Of a stretch of 64,000 bases of DNA, positions 43,534 through 52,873 are shown piece after piece. The translations under genes and the position numbers were made by a program. Source of the stretch: JAMIFN01 sp964544605. GTDB lineage: Bacteria > Pseudomonadota > Gammaproteobacteria > Burkholderiales > Burkholderiaceae_C. How positions within the stretch are numbered: position 1 is the stretch's first letter; each line of letters begins with the position of its first letter. The stretch is from the NCBI GenBank assembly GCA_964544605.1, contig CAZJBX010000011.1, forward strand, positions 1 through 64,000. The letters run 5' to 3'. The notes beneath the pieces are model-generated. The model worked only from the letters and a program-made list of their open reading frames with translations, was not told the DNA's origin and made no database searches.

Positions 43534-44523
43534 ATGTCCAGCCCGCACTGGCTGGCCCGCCGCCAGCGCATCCTCATCATCGGCTGCGGCGATGTCGGCG
43601 AGCGCTTGCTCAAGCAACTGGCCCAAAACCAAGGCCCAGCCCTCAGCAGCCGTCGCCCGCGCTTGCGCATTTACGCCCTCACTTCCAGCCCGCAGCGCTT
43701 GGCCCATTTGCGCCAGCTTGGGGCATTGCCCCTGCTGGGTGATTTGGATGATGCCGCCAGCCTGCGCCGCTTGGCCGCCCTGCCCCACCGCCTGCTGTTT
43801 TTGGCCCCGCCCGCAGCGCAAAACCTGCCCCTGCCTGCTGCGCTGCAAGCGCCGCGCCAAGCCCTCGGTCAACACCGCGCCCAAAGCCTGGCCTTGGCCG
43901 ATGGCCGCAGCCTCAGCGCCAGCCGCGCCCTGCGCCGCAGCCCCAGCTTGCGCCACATGGTCTATGCCTCCACCACCGGCGTTTATGGCAACCAATATGG
44001 CGCTTGGCTGGCGGAGAGCTGTCCGCCGCAAGCGGCGACTGAGCGCGCCCGCCGCCGCTTGGGGGCCGAACTCATTTGGCGGCGCAGCGGCATCGCCAGC
44101 AGTGTGCTGCGCATCCCTGGCATCTACGCCCTCGACCGCGCCCACGGCACACCCGCCGCCCGCCTACAAGCGGGCCGCCCCGTGCCTACCGCTGCCGATG
44201 ATGTGTACACCAACCACATCCACGCCGATGACCTCGCCCGCGCCTGCTGGCTGGCCCTCTGGCGCGGCCGCCCGCAGCGCCTCTACCATGTCTGCGACGA
44301 CAGCCAACTGAAAATGGGCGACTACTTTGAACTCGCCGCCCGCCTGCTCGATTTGCCCACGCCGCCGCGCCTGCCCCGCTCCGAGCTGGAGCGCCAACTC
44401 AGCCCCGCGCAAATGAGCTTTCTGCGCGAATCACGCCGCCTGCACAACCAGCGCCTGAAAACCGAGCTGCGCCTGCGCCTGCACTACCCCAGCCCGGCAC
44501 TCGGTCTGCTGGCCCGCAGCTAA
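43534..44523 (+). CDS. NAD-dependent epimerase/SDR family protein (YeeZ-like)
   Basis: A 329-residue extended-type short-chain dehydrogenase. The nucleotide motif is LIIGCGDVGERLLKQL (about 14-29), a GxGxxG variant. YASTTGVYGNQYGAWLAESC supplies the SDR Ser/Thr-Tyr region, and VLRIPGIYALDRA is typical of the YeeZ-like group. The catalytic YxxxK is not in its standard form, so it may bind a dinucleotide without classical epimerase chemistry. It begins 10 bases after rimM and is probably cotranscribed, occupying the place of trmD. Confidence 0.85.
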   Translation: MSSPHWLARRQRILIIGCGDVGERLLKQLAQNQGPALSSRRPRLRIYALTSSPQRLAHLRQLGALPLLGDLDDAASLRRLAALPHRLLFLAPPAAQNLPLPAALQAPRQALGQHRAQSLALADGRSLSASRALRRSPSLRHMVYASTTGVYGNQYGAWLAESCPPQAATERARRRLGAELIWRRSGIASSVLRIPGIYALDRAHGTPAARLQAGRPVPTAADDVYTNHIHADDLARACWLALWRGRPQRLYHVCDDSQLKMGDYFELAARLLDLPTPPRLPRSELERQLSPAQMSFLRESRRLHNQRLKTELRLRLHYPSPALGLLARS

Positions 44524-44557
44524 CCCAGCGGTTAGCAAGAAAGCCAGAAAACTGCGC

Positions 44558-44563
44558 TAGAAT
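44558..44563 (+). promoter_or_regulatory. Candidate -10 box for acpP
   Basis: TAGAAT lies 34 bases before the acpP ATG, matching five of six consensus positions. A -35 box is not clear. Confidence 0.5.
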
Positions 44564-44596
44564 GGCCGCTTGTTCCAACTACCTCTGAGTACACAC

Positions 44597-44836
44597 ATGA
44601 GTGAATTAGAAGCCCGCGTCAAAAAAATCATCGCCGAGCAACTGGGCGTTGAAGAGTCGCAAGTGACCAACGAAAAAGCCTTCATTGCCGACTTGGGCGC
44701 TGACTCCCTTGACACCGTTGAACTGGTGATGGCCCTTGAAGACGCCTTCGAAATCGAAATCCCCGATGAAGACGCTGAGAAAATCCTCACCGTACAAAAC
44801 GCCATCGACTACGCCAAAGAGCACGCCAAGGGCTAA
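44597..44836 (+). CDS. acpP: Acyl carrier protein
   Basis: A 79-residue acidic carrier for fatty-acid synthesis. Ser37 in LGADSLDTVELVMALED receives the phosphopantetheine arm. The ATG of MSELEARVKK is set by family alignment; the frame remains open nine codons upstream. A strong terminator follows at 44881. In most proteobacteria fabF comes immediately next; here three other genes intervene. Confidence 0.98.
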   Translation: MSELEARVKKIIAEQLGVEESQVTNEKAFIADLGADSLDTVELVMALEDAFEIEIPDEDAEKILTVQNAIDYAKEHAKG

Positions 44837-44880
44837 TCCCCAGCCGCTCTGTGCCTTCAGCAGCACGGGCTAACGATGCA

Positions 44881-44909
44881 AAGCCCAACCCTTGTGTTGG
44901 GCTTTTTTT
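44881..44909 (+). terminator. Rho-independent terminator after acpP
   Basis: Perfect 9-bp stem AAGCCCAAC (44881-44889) and GTTGGGCTT (44896-44904) with a six-base loop and five further Ts. It separates acpP from the ABC module and fabF. Confidence 0.93.
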
Positions 44910-44951
44910 ATGCGCATGCCTTATCGCTCGCAAACCAGCAGCCGCTTTCAC

Positions 44952-45827
44952 ATGATAGACATCGCCCAATTGCAATTTGCCTGGGGCCGCAAGGAACTGT
45001 TTCGGGCTTTTAAAGCCCACATTGGGGAGCCTGGCGTTTACGGCCTGTTTGGCCGCAATGGCAGCGGCAAATCCACCTTGTTGAAGCTGCTCAGCGGCTT
45101 GCTGCGCCCCGATGCAGGGCAAATAGCGGTGCTGGGTTGGAGACCGCAAGACAGAACGGCTGAATTCTTAAGCCAAATTTACATCCTGCCTGAAGAATTT
45201 CACCTGCCTGATCTGCGCCCCGCGCAATTGGCCGCCACGCACGCGGCCTTTTACCCCAACTTCTCACACGCCGCCTATGCGCGTTATTTGGATACGCTGC
45301 AAGTGCCTGCCGATTTGCGCTTTGGCCGCATGAGCTTGGGGCAAAAGAAAAAAGCCGCCATCGCCTTTGCGCTGGCCACTTGCACGCCTGTGTTGCTGAT
45401 GGATGAACCCACCAACGGCCTCGACATCCTCAGCCGCAGCCAATTTAAAAGCCTGCTGCAAAGCCCCGAGCAAGTGGGCCGCACCATCCTCATCAGCACG
45501 CATCAGGCGCACGATTTAGAAAGCGTGCTGCAACACATTTGGTTCATTGATGCGGGCCAGCTCGTTTTATCGAGCAGCATGGCGGCACTGGGCGCACAAC
45601 TGCGCATGGGCGTGGCCTTGCAAACGGCTGATTTGCCCCTAGCCGCCGAGCTGATTTACCAAGAAAGCATGGGCGCGCACACGGCTTGGGTGGCCAAAAA
45701 CACGGCAGCACCAAGCAGCGAGCAGGCCATTCAACTGGAATTGCTCTACAAGGCCCTGAGCCTGAACCAAGCGGGCATCTTGAATGCCCTTGCGCCGCGC
45801 CACACCCAAGCAGGGGCTGCCGCATGA
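44952..45827 (+). CDS. ABC-2 type transporter ATP-binding protein, Bacteroidetes-like
   Basis: A 291-residue ATPase. Walker A is FGRNGSGKST, the signature is the unusual MSLGQKKKAAIAFALA instead of LSGGQ, Walker B is VLLMDEPTNGLDILSRSQF and the switch His is in ISTHQAHDLESV. The SLGQKKK and NGLD...SRSQF pattern, together with YILPEEFHLPD, resembles ABC-2 ATPases that I associate with Bacteroidetes; that is from memory, not a search. The start at 44952 has no clear ribosome site; an ATG at 44910 is possible. The stop overlaps the permease start as ATGA, so the two are coupled. Confidence 0.88.
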   Translation: MIDIAQLQFAWGRKELFRAFKAHIGEPGVYGLFGRNGSGKSTLLKLLSGLLRPDAGQIAVLGWRPQDRTAEFLSQIYILPEEFHLPDLRPAQLAATHAAFYPNFSHAAYARYLDTLQVPADLRFGRMSLGQKKKAAIAFALATCTPVLLMDEPTNGLDILSRSQFKSLLQSPEQVGRTILISTHQAHDLESVLQHIWFIDAGQLVLSSSMAALGAQLRMGVALQTADLPLAAELIYQESMGAHTAWVAKNTAAPSSEQAIQLELLYKALSLNQAGILNALAPRHTQAGAAA

Positions 45828-46651
45828 GAAGGCCAGCACGCATGTTCAAACCGCAACGCTTTGCCCAGCTCGCACGGGCGCAATGGGCCGAGCAACACCG
45901 CAGCTGGGCAGGTTTTTTGCTGGCGCTGGCGCTGCTGTATGTGCTGGTTTTGCTTTTAGTGCTGAGCACCACAACGGGGCAATTCATGCTGCGCACCAGC
46001 AGCCAAGCCGTTTATTACACGGCGGGTTTGTTGATTTCAGGCTTTGTTTTTGCGGGGCGCTATTTTGCGGATGTGCACAGGCGCGAAGGCAATTTGCTGC
46101 TGCTGATGCAACCGGCCAGTGCGTTTGAAAAAATACTTTTGGCCGCAGTGGTGATTTTGTTGCTCTACCCCTTGGCCTACACCGCCCTATTTGAGCTGCT
46201 GACTTGGCCTGCACGCAAGCTGGCTTTTGCCATGACGCAAGCGCATTTTGAAGAAATGACAAGCGCGGTGATGCACAAGCGCGATGCCCCCAATCCACAA
46301 GACTACGCCGCCTTTTGGCCATTTTTGCCCAGCCTGCAAGCGCTACGCCTGCACAGCTTGTTTGCCTTGGTGTATGCAGCGGGCACAGGCTTTGCCTTGG
46401 CTTGCAGCCTTTACTTTGGCCGTGCCGCCTTGCTGAAAACGCTGAGTTTGGGCTTTGGCCTGTTTCTTATCACCACGATGTGGATGGCCTTGACTGGCCC
46501 CAGCATGAGCACACTGGCCGTGTGGTGGCAGCCGCAATGGATGGCGGCGAGCTGGCGGGCGCACGGCCTGACGGCGGCGCTTTGGCTGGGTTGCCCCGCT
46601 TTGCTCTGGCTTTCAGCGTATTGGAATTTGCGTGAAAGGCAGTTGTCATGA
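45824..46651 (+). CDS. ABC-2 type transporter permease
   Basis: A 275-residue inner-membrane protein with about six hydrophobic helices (LLALALLYVLVLLLVLS, TAGLLISGFVFAGRYF, AAVVILLLYPLAYTALF, FALVYAAGTGFALACS, TLSLGFGLFLITTMWMA and a C-terminal one). RYFADVHRREGNLLLLMQPA followed by SAFEKILLA recalls the loop of Bacteroidetes ABC permeases. Both its start and stop overlap neighbouring genes as ATGA, making a tight three-gene unit. The substrate is unknown. ABC-2 exporters of this size usually move lipids, glycans or peptides outward. Confidence 0.83.
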   Translation: MRRPARMFKPQRFAQLARAQWAEQHRSWAGFLLALALLYVLVLLLVLSTTTGQFMLRTSSQAVYYTAGLLISGFVFAGRYFADVHRREGNLLLLMQPASAFEKILLAAVVILLLYPLAYTALFELLTWPARKLAFAMTQAHFEEMTSAVMHKRDAPNPQDYAAFWPFLPSLQALRLHSLFALVYAAGTGFALACSLYFGRAALLKTLSLGFGLFLITTMWMALTGPSMSTLAVWWQPQWMAASWRAHGLTAALWLGCPALLWLSAYWNLRERQLS

Positions 46652-47559
46652 GTGGGCGAACCTCTTTCAAAAACCCCATGCACCTGCACAAAGGCCTGTT
46701 GTGCTTTGCCTTGGCTTGCGCCCTGCTGTGGGGCAGCATGTGGCTCTCGCCCAGCAGCAGCGACAGCCCCGTTCGCACTGACACAACGCACACCTATGAT
46801 CTGAGTGGCGAGGCTTGGCAAGGCATCACGCGCGTTGAGCTGCAAGGCATAGCCAGCGGCATGACTTTGAGTGTGCATGAGCACCCCCGCCTTGTGAGCC
46901 GCAATGACAACGCGCAGCAACCACGCCTGACCATGACACGCCAAGGCAATACCCTGGTCATCAGCGCCCAAGCTGAAGATGCACACCCAAATGGGCAGAC
47001 AGGCCGCAAGCGGGCCAGAGCGGTGGGTATTCAAAATTTGGCTTTGCCTGCGCAAGTGCTGACCCTAGAAAGCGATACTTACTTGGTGCTGAATATGGCT
47101 GAGGCGAGGCATGACAGCCAGGGGCCAGCGCAGCGGCAATCGCTGACTTTGATCGGCTCAGATATTCGCTTTACTGGCGACATCGCCCACCTGCAAGTGC
47201 AATTGCGCCCACGCAATCCAGGCGCCCTTTGCGGGAAAACACGGGGTCGGTCCAGTGATCTAAAGGTGCACGGCCAAGGCATTCAATCGTTAGAAATCGC
47301 CGCGCCCAATCGCAGCCAAATCACCTTGGATATGGCGCCAAACGAAGCGAGCACAGGCGAAGCGCCACGCATCACCCTGCAAACTGGGCCAAACAGCCGC
47401 CTAGAGCTGCAATCCGTGGCTTTGTTGGACCAGATCAAACGCCTGCCCGCCGTTGATGAAGCGGCAGAAGATTGCCCTGAGGCCAGCGCCAGCGTGCAGG
47501 CTGCAGAGCATGCCGCCGCCAGCATTGAGTCAGAAGACCATTCTGACTATTCCGACTAG
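46648..47559 (+). CDS. Membrane-anchored or exported beta-rich protein, partner of the ABC module
   Basis: A 303-residue protein. Residues 17-34 (LLCFALACALLWGSMWLS) form an uncleaved anchor or signal. The rest alternates short beta strands (VELQGIASGMTLSVHEHPRL, LTMTRQGNTLVISAQ, SLTLIGSDIRFTGDIAHLQV, LEIAAPNRSQITLDMA), resembling a right-handed coil like the DUF2807 (GIN) exported domain. That likeness is weak. The last 45 residues are acidic and Ala/Ser-rich. It starts by ATGA overlap with the permease gene, so it is a component or client of that transporter. Confidence 0.68.
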   Translation: MSGRTSFKNPMHLHKGLLCFALACALLWGSMWLSPSSSDSPVRTDTTHTYDLSGEAWQGITRVELQGIASGMTLSVHEHPRLVSRNDNAQQPRLTMTRQGNTLVISAQAEDAHPNGQTGRKRARAVGIQNLALPAQVLTLESDTYLVLNMAEARHDSQGPAQRQSLTLIGSDIRFTGDIAHLQVQLRPRNPGALCGKTRGRSSDLKVHGQGIQSLEIAAPNRSQITLDMAPNEASTGEAPRITLQTGPNSRLELQSVALLDQIKRLPAVDEAAEDCPEASASVQAAEHAAASIESEDHSDYSD

Positions 47560-47672
47560 GCGGCCATAGCCAGAGCCGCCCCATAATTCCACTATCATTG
47601 CGTCCCAATGTCTGCCCTATATGAAGATAGGCATGGGGGCTATTCGAGAACAGCGAGAAAGAGAGATTTTTC

Positions 47673-48917
<1,245 letters not shown>

Positions 48918-48932
48918 GGAGCTTTACCCCCT

Positions 48933-49622
48933 ATGAATCAATTGACACCTGCTCAAAGCAATGGCGGCTACGACCTTCTGGCCAGCCGCCACCAAGTGCT
49001 GCGCAACACCTACGGCCTACTGGCCCTCAGCTTGCTGCCCACCGTGCTGGGCGCTTATGTCGGCCTGAAAACTGGCCTTGTTCAAGGCTTGGGCGGCGGC
49101 ATGGGCATCCTGCTGTTTTTGGCGGGCGCTTACGGTTTCATCTTTGCCATTGAGAAAAACAAAAACTCTGGCCTCGGCGTGGGTTTGCTTTTGGCCTTCA
49201 CCTTCTTCATGGGCCTCATGCTCTCGCGTATGCTGGGCTTTATTCTGGCCAAAGGCAATGGCGCTGAATTGGTGATGACCGCCTTTGGCGGCACGGCGGC
49301 TATTTTTGCCACCATGGCCAGCCTCGCCACCGTCATCAAACGCGACCTCAGCGCCATGGGCAAGTGGCTCTTTATCGGCTTTCTTGTGGTCTTTTTCGGC
49401 TCTCTGCTCAATTACTTCTTTGTGCAGTCTGGCCCCTTGATGCTGGTCTTGACCTTTGCCATTCTCGGCATCTTCAGCGCCTACCTGCTCTACGATGTCA
49501 AACGCATCATTGATGGCGGCGAAACCAACTACATCAGCGCCACCCTCGGCATTTACATCAGCCTCTACAACATCTTCCAAAGCTTGCTCTCTCTATTGGG
49601 CATCTTTGGTGGTGAGGACTGA
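48933..49622 (+). CDS. Bax inhibitor-1 / YccA family membrane protein
   Basis: A 229-residue polytopic protein with seven hydrophobic helices. NTYGLLALSLLPTVLGAYVG and the conserved SAYLLYDVKRIIDGGETNYI with NIFQSLLSLLGI at the C-terminus are the BI-1/UPF0005 signature; the paired Asp of the pore (LYDVKRIIDGG) is present. In E. coli YccA modulates FtsH; some BI-1 proteins are pH-sensitive calcium leak channels. A strong AAGGAG site lies 10 bases before the ATG. It is close behind fabF, with a terminator after. Confidence 0.92.
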   Translation: MNQLTPAQSNGGYDLLASRHQVLRNTYGLLALSLLPTVLGAYVGLKTGLVQGLGGGMGILLFLAGAYGFIFAIEKNKNSGLGVGLLLAFTFFMGLMLSRMLGFILAKGNGAELVMTAFGGTAAIFATMASLATVIKRDLSAMGKWLFIGFLVVFFGSLLNYFFVQSGPLMLVLTFAILGIFSAYLLYDVKRIIDGGETNYISATLGIYISLYNIFQSLLSLLGIFGGED

Positions 49623-49646
49623 TAGCTGCCAAGCGCCGACACCCTA

Positions 49647-49675
49647 AGCAGCCCACGGGCTGCTTTTTATTTTTC
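49647..49675 (+). terminator. Rho-independent terminator after the BI-1 gene
   Basis: AGCAGCCC (49647-49654) pairs with GGGCTGCT (49657-49664) over a two-base loop, followed by TTTTATTTTT. Confidence 0.9.
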
Positions 49676-49701
49676 CACTCAACAAGTCTGGGCCTTGCGG
49701 T

Positions 49702-50133
49702 TTACTGCGCCTCAGGCTCGGCAACAAAGCCAATGCGTTTGAGGCCAGCGTTTTGCGCCAAGCCCATGACATCAACAATGGTGCCGTAGGGCACGGTGGT
49801 GTCGGCGTTGAGCTGCACTTCGGTGCTGGGGTCGTTTTTGGCCCGCTCTTCTAAGGCCACTTTCAAAGCGCTGCGCTCAATGGCTTTGTCGTTGAGGTAG
49901 AGGGTTTGGTTTTGGTCCAAGCTGATGCTGATGAAGTTGCTTTCATCGTTTTGCTGGGCAGCATCGGTTTGCGGCAGGTCGAGCTGGATGCTGCTGACCA
50001 TGAGCGGCGCGGTGATGATGAAGATGATGAGCAGCACCAGCATGACATCCACCATGGGGGTGACATTGATGTCGCTGATGGGCGTGCCGCCTGTGCTGTT
50101 GCTGGGGCTGTTGTTGAGGTCGCCAAATGCCAT
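49702..50133 (-). CDS. ExbD/TolR family proton-channel protein
   Basis: A 143-residue bitopic protein. ISDINVTPMVDVMLVLLIIF carries the membrane helix (about 28-46) with the proton-relay Asp29. A periplasmic domain follows. It pairs with the TolQ/ExbB-like gene 18 bases upstream. Whether the pair drives Tol-Pal or TonB cannot be told by eye; no tolA, tolB, pal or tonB is adjacent. In Comamonadaceae this pair commonly follows bamE-dapB. Confidence 0.93.
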   Translation of the reverse strand: MAFGDLNNSPSNSTGGTPISDINVTPMVDVMLVLLIIFIITAPLMVSSIQLDLPQTDAAQQNDESNFISISLDQNQTLYLNDKAIERSALKVALEERAKNDPSTEVQLNADTTVPYGTIVDVMGLAQNAGLKRIGFVAEPEAQ

Positions 50134-50151
50134 GTTGCCGCCTTTGTGGGT

Positions 50152-50799
50152 TCAGCTATTGGGGGTGGCGGTGCCAGCCAGCAGCTCGCGCAGGTCGCGG
50201 GCAAAGCCGTCAAATTGGGCTTCAAGGTTGGCGATGAGGCGGGCAAAGATGTTGTAGGCGATAACGGCAGGAATGGCCACGGCCAAGCCAGCAGCGGTCA
50301 TGATGAGGGCCTCCCCCACTGGGCCAGCGACTTTGTCGATGGTGATTTGGCCTTCACCCGCAATGGCAATGAGGGCATGGTAGATGCCCCAGACTGTGCC
50401 AAAGAGACCGATAAAGGGTGATGTAGAGCCAGCGGTGGCCAGCAAAGATTGCCCAAATTGCAGTTTGCGCTGGATGTGTTGCAGGGCTTCCCGCAGGACG
50501 CGGGTGAGTTGCTGCTCGCGGCTGCCTTGGGTGGCCAGGCTGCCCGTGGGTTGGTGGGCGGTGGCGGCCACGAGCACGCCAGCCAGGGGCTCGCGCTCAA
50601 TGGCTTCGATGCGCTGCTGCGCTTGCTCTAGGCTGGCTGCCTGCCAGAAGGCGGGGATGGCCAAGCGGCTGTCTTTGATGACGCGGGCAAAGAACCACGC
50701 CTTCCAGAAAATAGTGACCCAAGTGGCCAGAGACAGGCCGAGCAGGAGCAGGGCCACAAGGCGGCCAATGTTGTCGGTTTGGGCAAAGAATTCAAGCAT
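50152..50799 (-). CDS. MotA/TolQ/ExbB family proton-channel protein
   Basis: A 215-residue inner-membrane protein with three hydrophobic helices: one near residue 15-35 (LVALLLLGLSLATWVTIFW) and two in the C-terminal half (LATAGSTSPFIGLFGTVWGI and AGLAVAIPAVIAYNIF). The STSPFIGLFGTVWGIYHAL and PVGEALIMTAAGLAVAIPAV blocks are the TolQ/ExbB signature. It forms the pentameric channel around the TolR-like dimer. dapB ends 25 bases upstream. Confidence 0.94.
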   Translation of the reverse strand: MLEFFAQTDNIGRLVALLLLGLSLATWVTIFWKAWFFARVIKDSRLAIPAFWQAASLEQAQQRIEAIEREPLAGVLVAATAHQPTGSLATQGSREQQLTRVLREALQHIQRKLQFGQSLLATAGSTSPFIGLFGTVWGIYHALIAIAGEGQITIDKVAGPVGEALIMTAAGLAVAIPAVIAYNIFARLIANLEAQFDGFARDLRELLAGTATPNS

Positions 50800-50824
50800 G
50801 GCAGAGGGGGCGGGCTATGGGAAA

Positions 50825-51628
50825 TTAACGCAGGCCGAGGACATCGAACATGTCGTAGAGGCCATTGGTTTTGCCGCTGAGGTAGCGCACGGCTTGCAGG
50901 CTGCCCTGCGAGAAGTGCTGGCGGGTGGAGGCTTTGTGCGAGATTTCAATGCGCTCGCCAATGCCGGCAAAGAGCACGGTGTGGTCGCCAACGATGTCGC
51001 CGCCGCGCACGGTGGCAAAGCCGATTTCTTTGGCTTGGCGCGGGCCAGTGTCGCCGACGCGGGCAAAGACGCCGTCTTTTTGCAAATCACGGCCCAAGGT
51101 TTGGGCAATGACTTCGCCCATTTTTAAGGCCGTGCCTGAGGGGGCATCGACTTTGTGGCGATGGTGGGCCTCGATGATTTCGATGTCGTAGTCTTGCGCC
51201 AAGTATTGGGCCGCAACTTCCAGCAGTTTCAGGGTGACATTCACGCCCACGCTCATATTGGGGGCCATGACGATGGCGATGTCTTGTGCGGCGGCCTGAA
51301 TTTGGGCTTTTTGTGCGTCGCTAAAACCCGTGGTGCCAATGACCATTTGCACGCCTGCCTCACGGCAGGCGGCGAGGTGGGCCAAGGTCGCCTCAGGGCG
51401 GGTGAAGTCAATCAGGCATTGCGCGCCCGCCAAGCCAGCGGCCAGCTCAGCTTGCACTTGCACGCCAGTGTTTTGGCCCAAAAAGGCGGCGGCTTCTTGG
51501 CCGATGGTGGCGCTGCCAGGGCGATCCAGTGCGCCAGCGAGTTGGCAATCAGGGGCGGCGAGAACGCTTTCAATCAAGGTTTTGCCCATGCGCCCAGAGG
51601 CGCCAGCAATAGCAATGCGGTGTGTCAT
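50825..51628 (-). CDS. dapB: 4-hydroxy-tetrahydrodipicolinate reductase
   Basis: NAD(P)H-dependent reductase of the lysine and diaminopimelate pathway. It has 267 residues. The nucleotide motif GASGRMG is at 9-15; EAHHRHKVDAPSGTA carries His155, His156 and the catalytic Lys159. The third signature is GTTGFSDAQ. It sits between bamE (12 bases before its start) and the tolQ-like gene, an order typical of Comamonadaceae. Confidence 0.97.
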   Translation of the reverse strand: MTHRIAIAGASGRMGKTLIESVLAAPDCQLAGALDRPGSATIGQEAAAFLGQNTGVQVQAELAAGLAGAQCLIDFTRPEATLAHLAACREAGVQMVIGTTGFSDAQKAQIQAAAQDIAIVMAPNMSVGVNVTLKLLEVAAQYLAQDYDIEIIEAHHRHKVDAPSGTALKMGEVIAQTLGRDLQKDGVFARVGDTGPRQAKEIGFATVRGGDIVGDHTVLFAGIGERIEISHKASTRQHFSQGSLQAVRYLSGKTNGLYDMFDVLGLR

Positions 51629-51640
51629 GGTGTGTTCAGT

Positions 51641-52186
51641 TTAGGGTTCAAGTGGGGGATAGCTGTCGAGCGCGCGGCGCTCGCCTTGGGGCTGGGTCAG
51701 CTCTGTGCGGCTGGCCTTGCCCGCTTGGGCGCTGGCTTTGTCGAGCTGGGCATCGGTGGCGGTGAGGCTGGGCACTTTGCCGAGCTTGCGCTTGCTGTCG
51801 ATGGTTTGGACGAATTCGATTTCTGAGGGCATGTCATCGCCCTCTATGCGGTCGAGTAGGCCGTTTTCAAAGAAGACGCTCAGGCGTTTGGGCTCTTGCG
51901 CCAAGCCTTTGCGCCGCAGGGTGAAGACATAATCCCAGCGGTCAGCATGAAAGACGCTATCGACCAAGGGCGTGCCCAAAACCATGCGCACTTGCTGCTG
52001 GCTCAGGCCGGGCCGCAAGGCGGCAACTTGCTCTTGGCTGATGAAGTTGCCTTGCACCACTTCCACCTGATAGGGGGTGACGATATGGGCTACGGCGTTG
52101 CTGGCGCGGTCAAAGCTGCTGCAGGCGCTGAAAACGAGGGAGGAGGCCAGCGCAAGGGCCAGAACCGTGAAGTGGGGTTTGCTCAT
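51641..52186 (-). CDS. bamE: Outer-membrane assembly lipoprotein BamE (SmpA/OmlA)
   Basis: A 181-residue lipoprotein of the BAM complex. The signal peptide ends in the lipobox LVFSAC with Cys22. The SmpA core reads YQVEVVQGNFISQEQVAAL, GLSQQQVRMVLGTPLVDSVF and DRWDYVFTLRRKG. The C-terminal 50 residues (SLTATDAQLDKASAQAGKAS onward) extend beyond E. coli BamE and are hydrophilic. The start at 52186 yields the correct lipoprotein signal; upstream ATGs exist. It is divergent from fur, as in most Burkholderiales. Confidence 0.93.
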   Translation of the reverse strand: MSKPHFTVLALALASSLVFSACSSFDRASNAVAHIVTPYQVEVVQGNFISQEQVAALRPGLSQQQVRMVLGTPLVDSVFHADRWDYVFTLRRKGLAQEPKRLSVFFENGLLDRIEGDDMPSEIEFVQTIDSKRKLGKVPSLTATDAQLDKASAQAGKASRTELTQPQGERRALDSYPPLEP

Positions 52187-52254
52187 AGGGGCGGGGGCTG
52201 CTGAAGTAGTCATGCACAGGGTAGGTAAAAGACCTGCATAGTATGATGCGGGCC

Positions 52255-52263
52255 ATTGTAGCA
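52255..52263 (-). promoter_or_regulatory. Extended -10 promoter for bamE
   Basis: On the minus strand TGCTACAAT is an extended -10 element, 69 bases before the bamE start. The divergent fur promoter must lie in the same 150-base interval but is not obvious. Confidence 0.5.
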
Positions 52264-52339
52264 ACAGGCCGTTGCGCTGCTGCGCAGCCCCTTGAGCGGC
52301 CTTGAGTGAGTGAACGGTAAAAATAAAGTGGTTTTGAAT

Positions 52340-52801
52340 ATGGACAACATCGACAGCCTGAAAAGCACGGGCTTGAAGGCGACCGTGCCCCGTTTGAAAA
52401 TCCTAGAGATTTTTCAAAGTGGCGTCATGCGCCATATGTCGGCTGAAGATGTGTTTCGGGTGCTGGTGCAAGAGCACAGCGAGATTGGGCTGGCCACGGT
52501 GTATCGGGTGCTGACCCAGTTTGAGCAGGCGGGCATTTTGCTGCGTCGCAATTTTGAGGGCGATAAGGCGGTGTATGAGCTCGATGAGGGCGAGCACCAC
52601 GACCATTTGGTTTGCCTCACTTGTGGCCATGTGGAGGAGTTCCACGATGCCGAGATTGAGCGCCGCCAAGAGGCGATTGCCAAAGCCCACGGCTTTGAGA
52701 TTGCCGATCATGCTTTGAGCATTTACGCCCACTGCGTCAAGCCCAAGTGCGAGTTCCGCCCCAAAGAGGGCACTGGCCTACAGGGGCATAAAAATGTCTG
52801 A
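52340..52801 (+). CDS. fur: Ferric uptake regulator
   Basis: A 153-residue iron-dependent repressor. The winged helix covers about residues 1-80, with the recognition segment EIGLATVYRVLTQFEQAGI. The metal-binding dimer domain has HHDH at 86-89, CLTC (C92, C95) and a later C132/C137 pair. The ATG at 52340 matches the family start MDNIDSLKSTGLKATVPRLK; a GTG ten codons upstream is in frame but not homologous. It is likely to act on the Fur box at 35203. It is followed by surE after 72 bases. Confidence 0.97.
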   Translation: MDNIDSLKSTGLKATVPRLKILEIFQSGVMRHMSAEDVFRVLVQEHSEIGLATVYRVLTQFEQAGILLRRNFEGDKAVYELDEGEHHDHLVCLTCGHVEEFHDAEIERRQEAIAKAHGFEIADHALSIYAHCVKPKCEFRPKEGTGLQGHKNV

Positions 52802-52873
52802 TGGCGGTTTTGAGGCCGCAATGCCTTGTCATGGCGCGCCAGTCGGCGCGTTTTGTTCTTGAGCGGGAGCACC

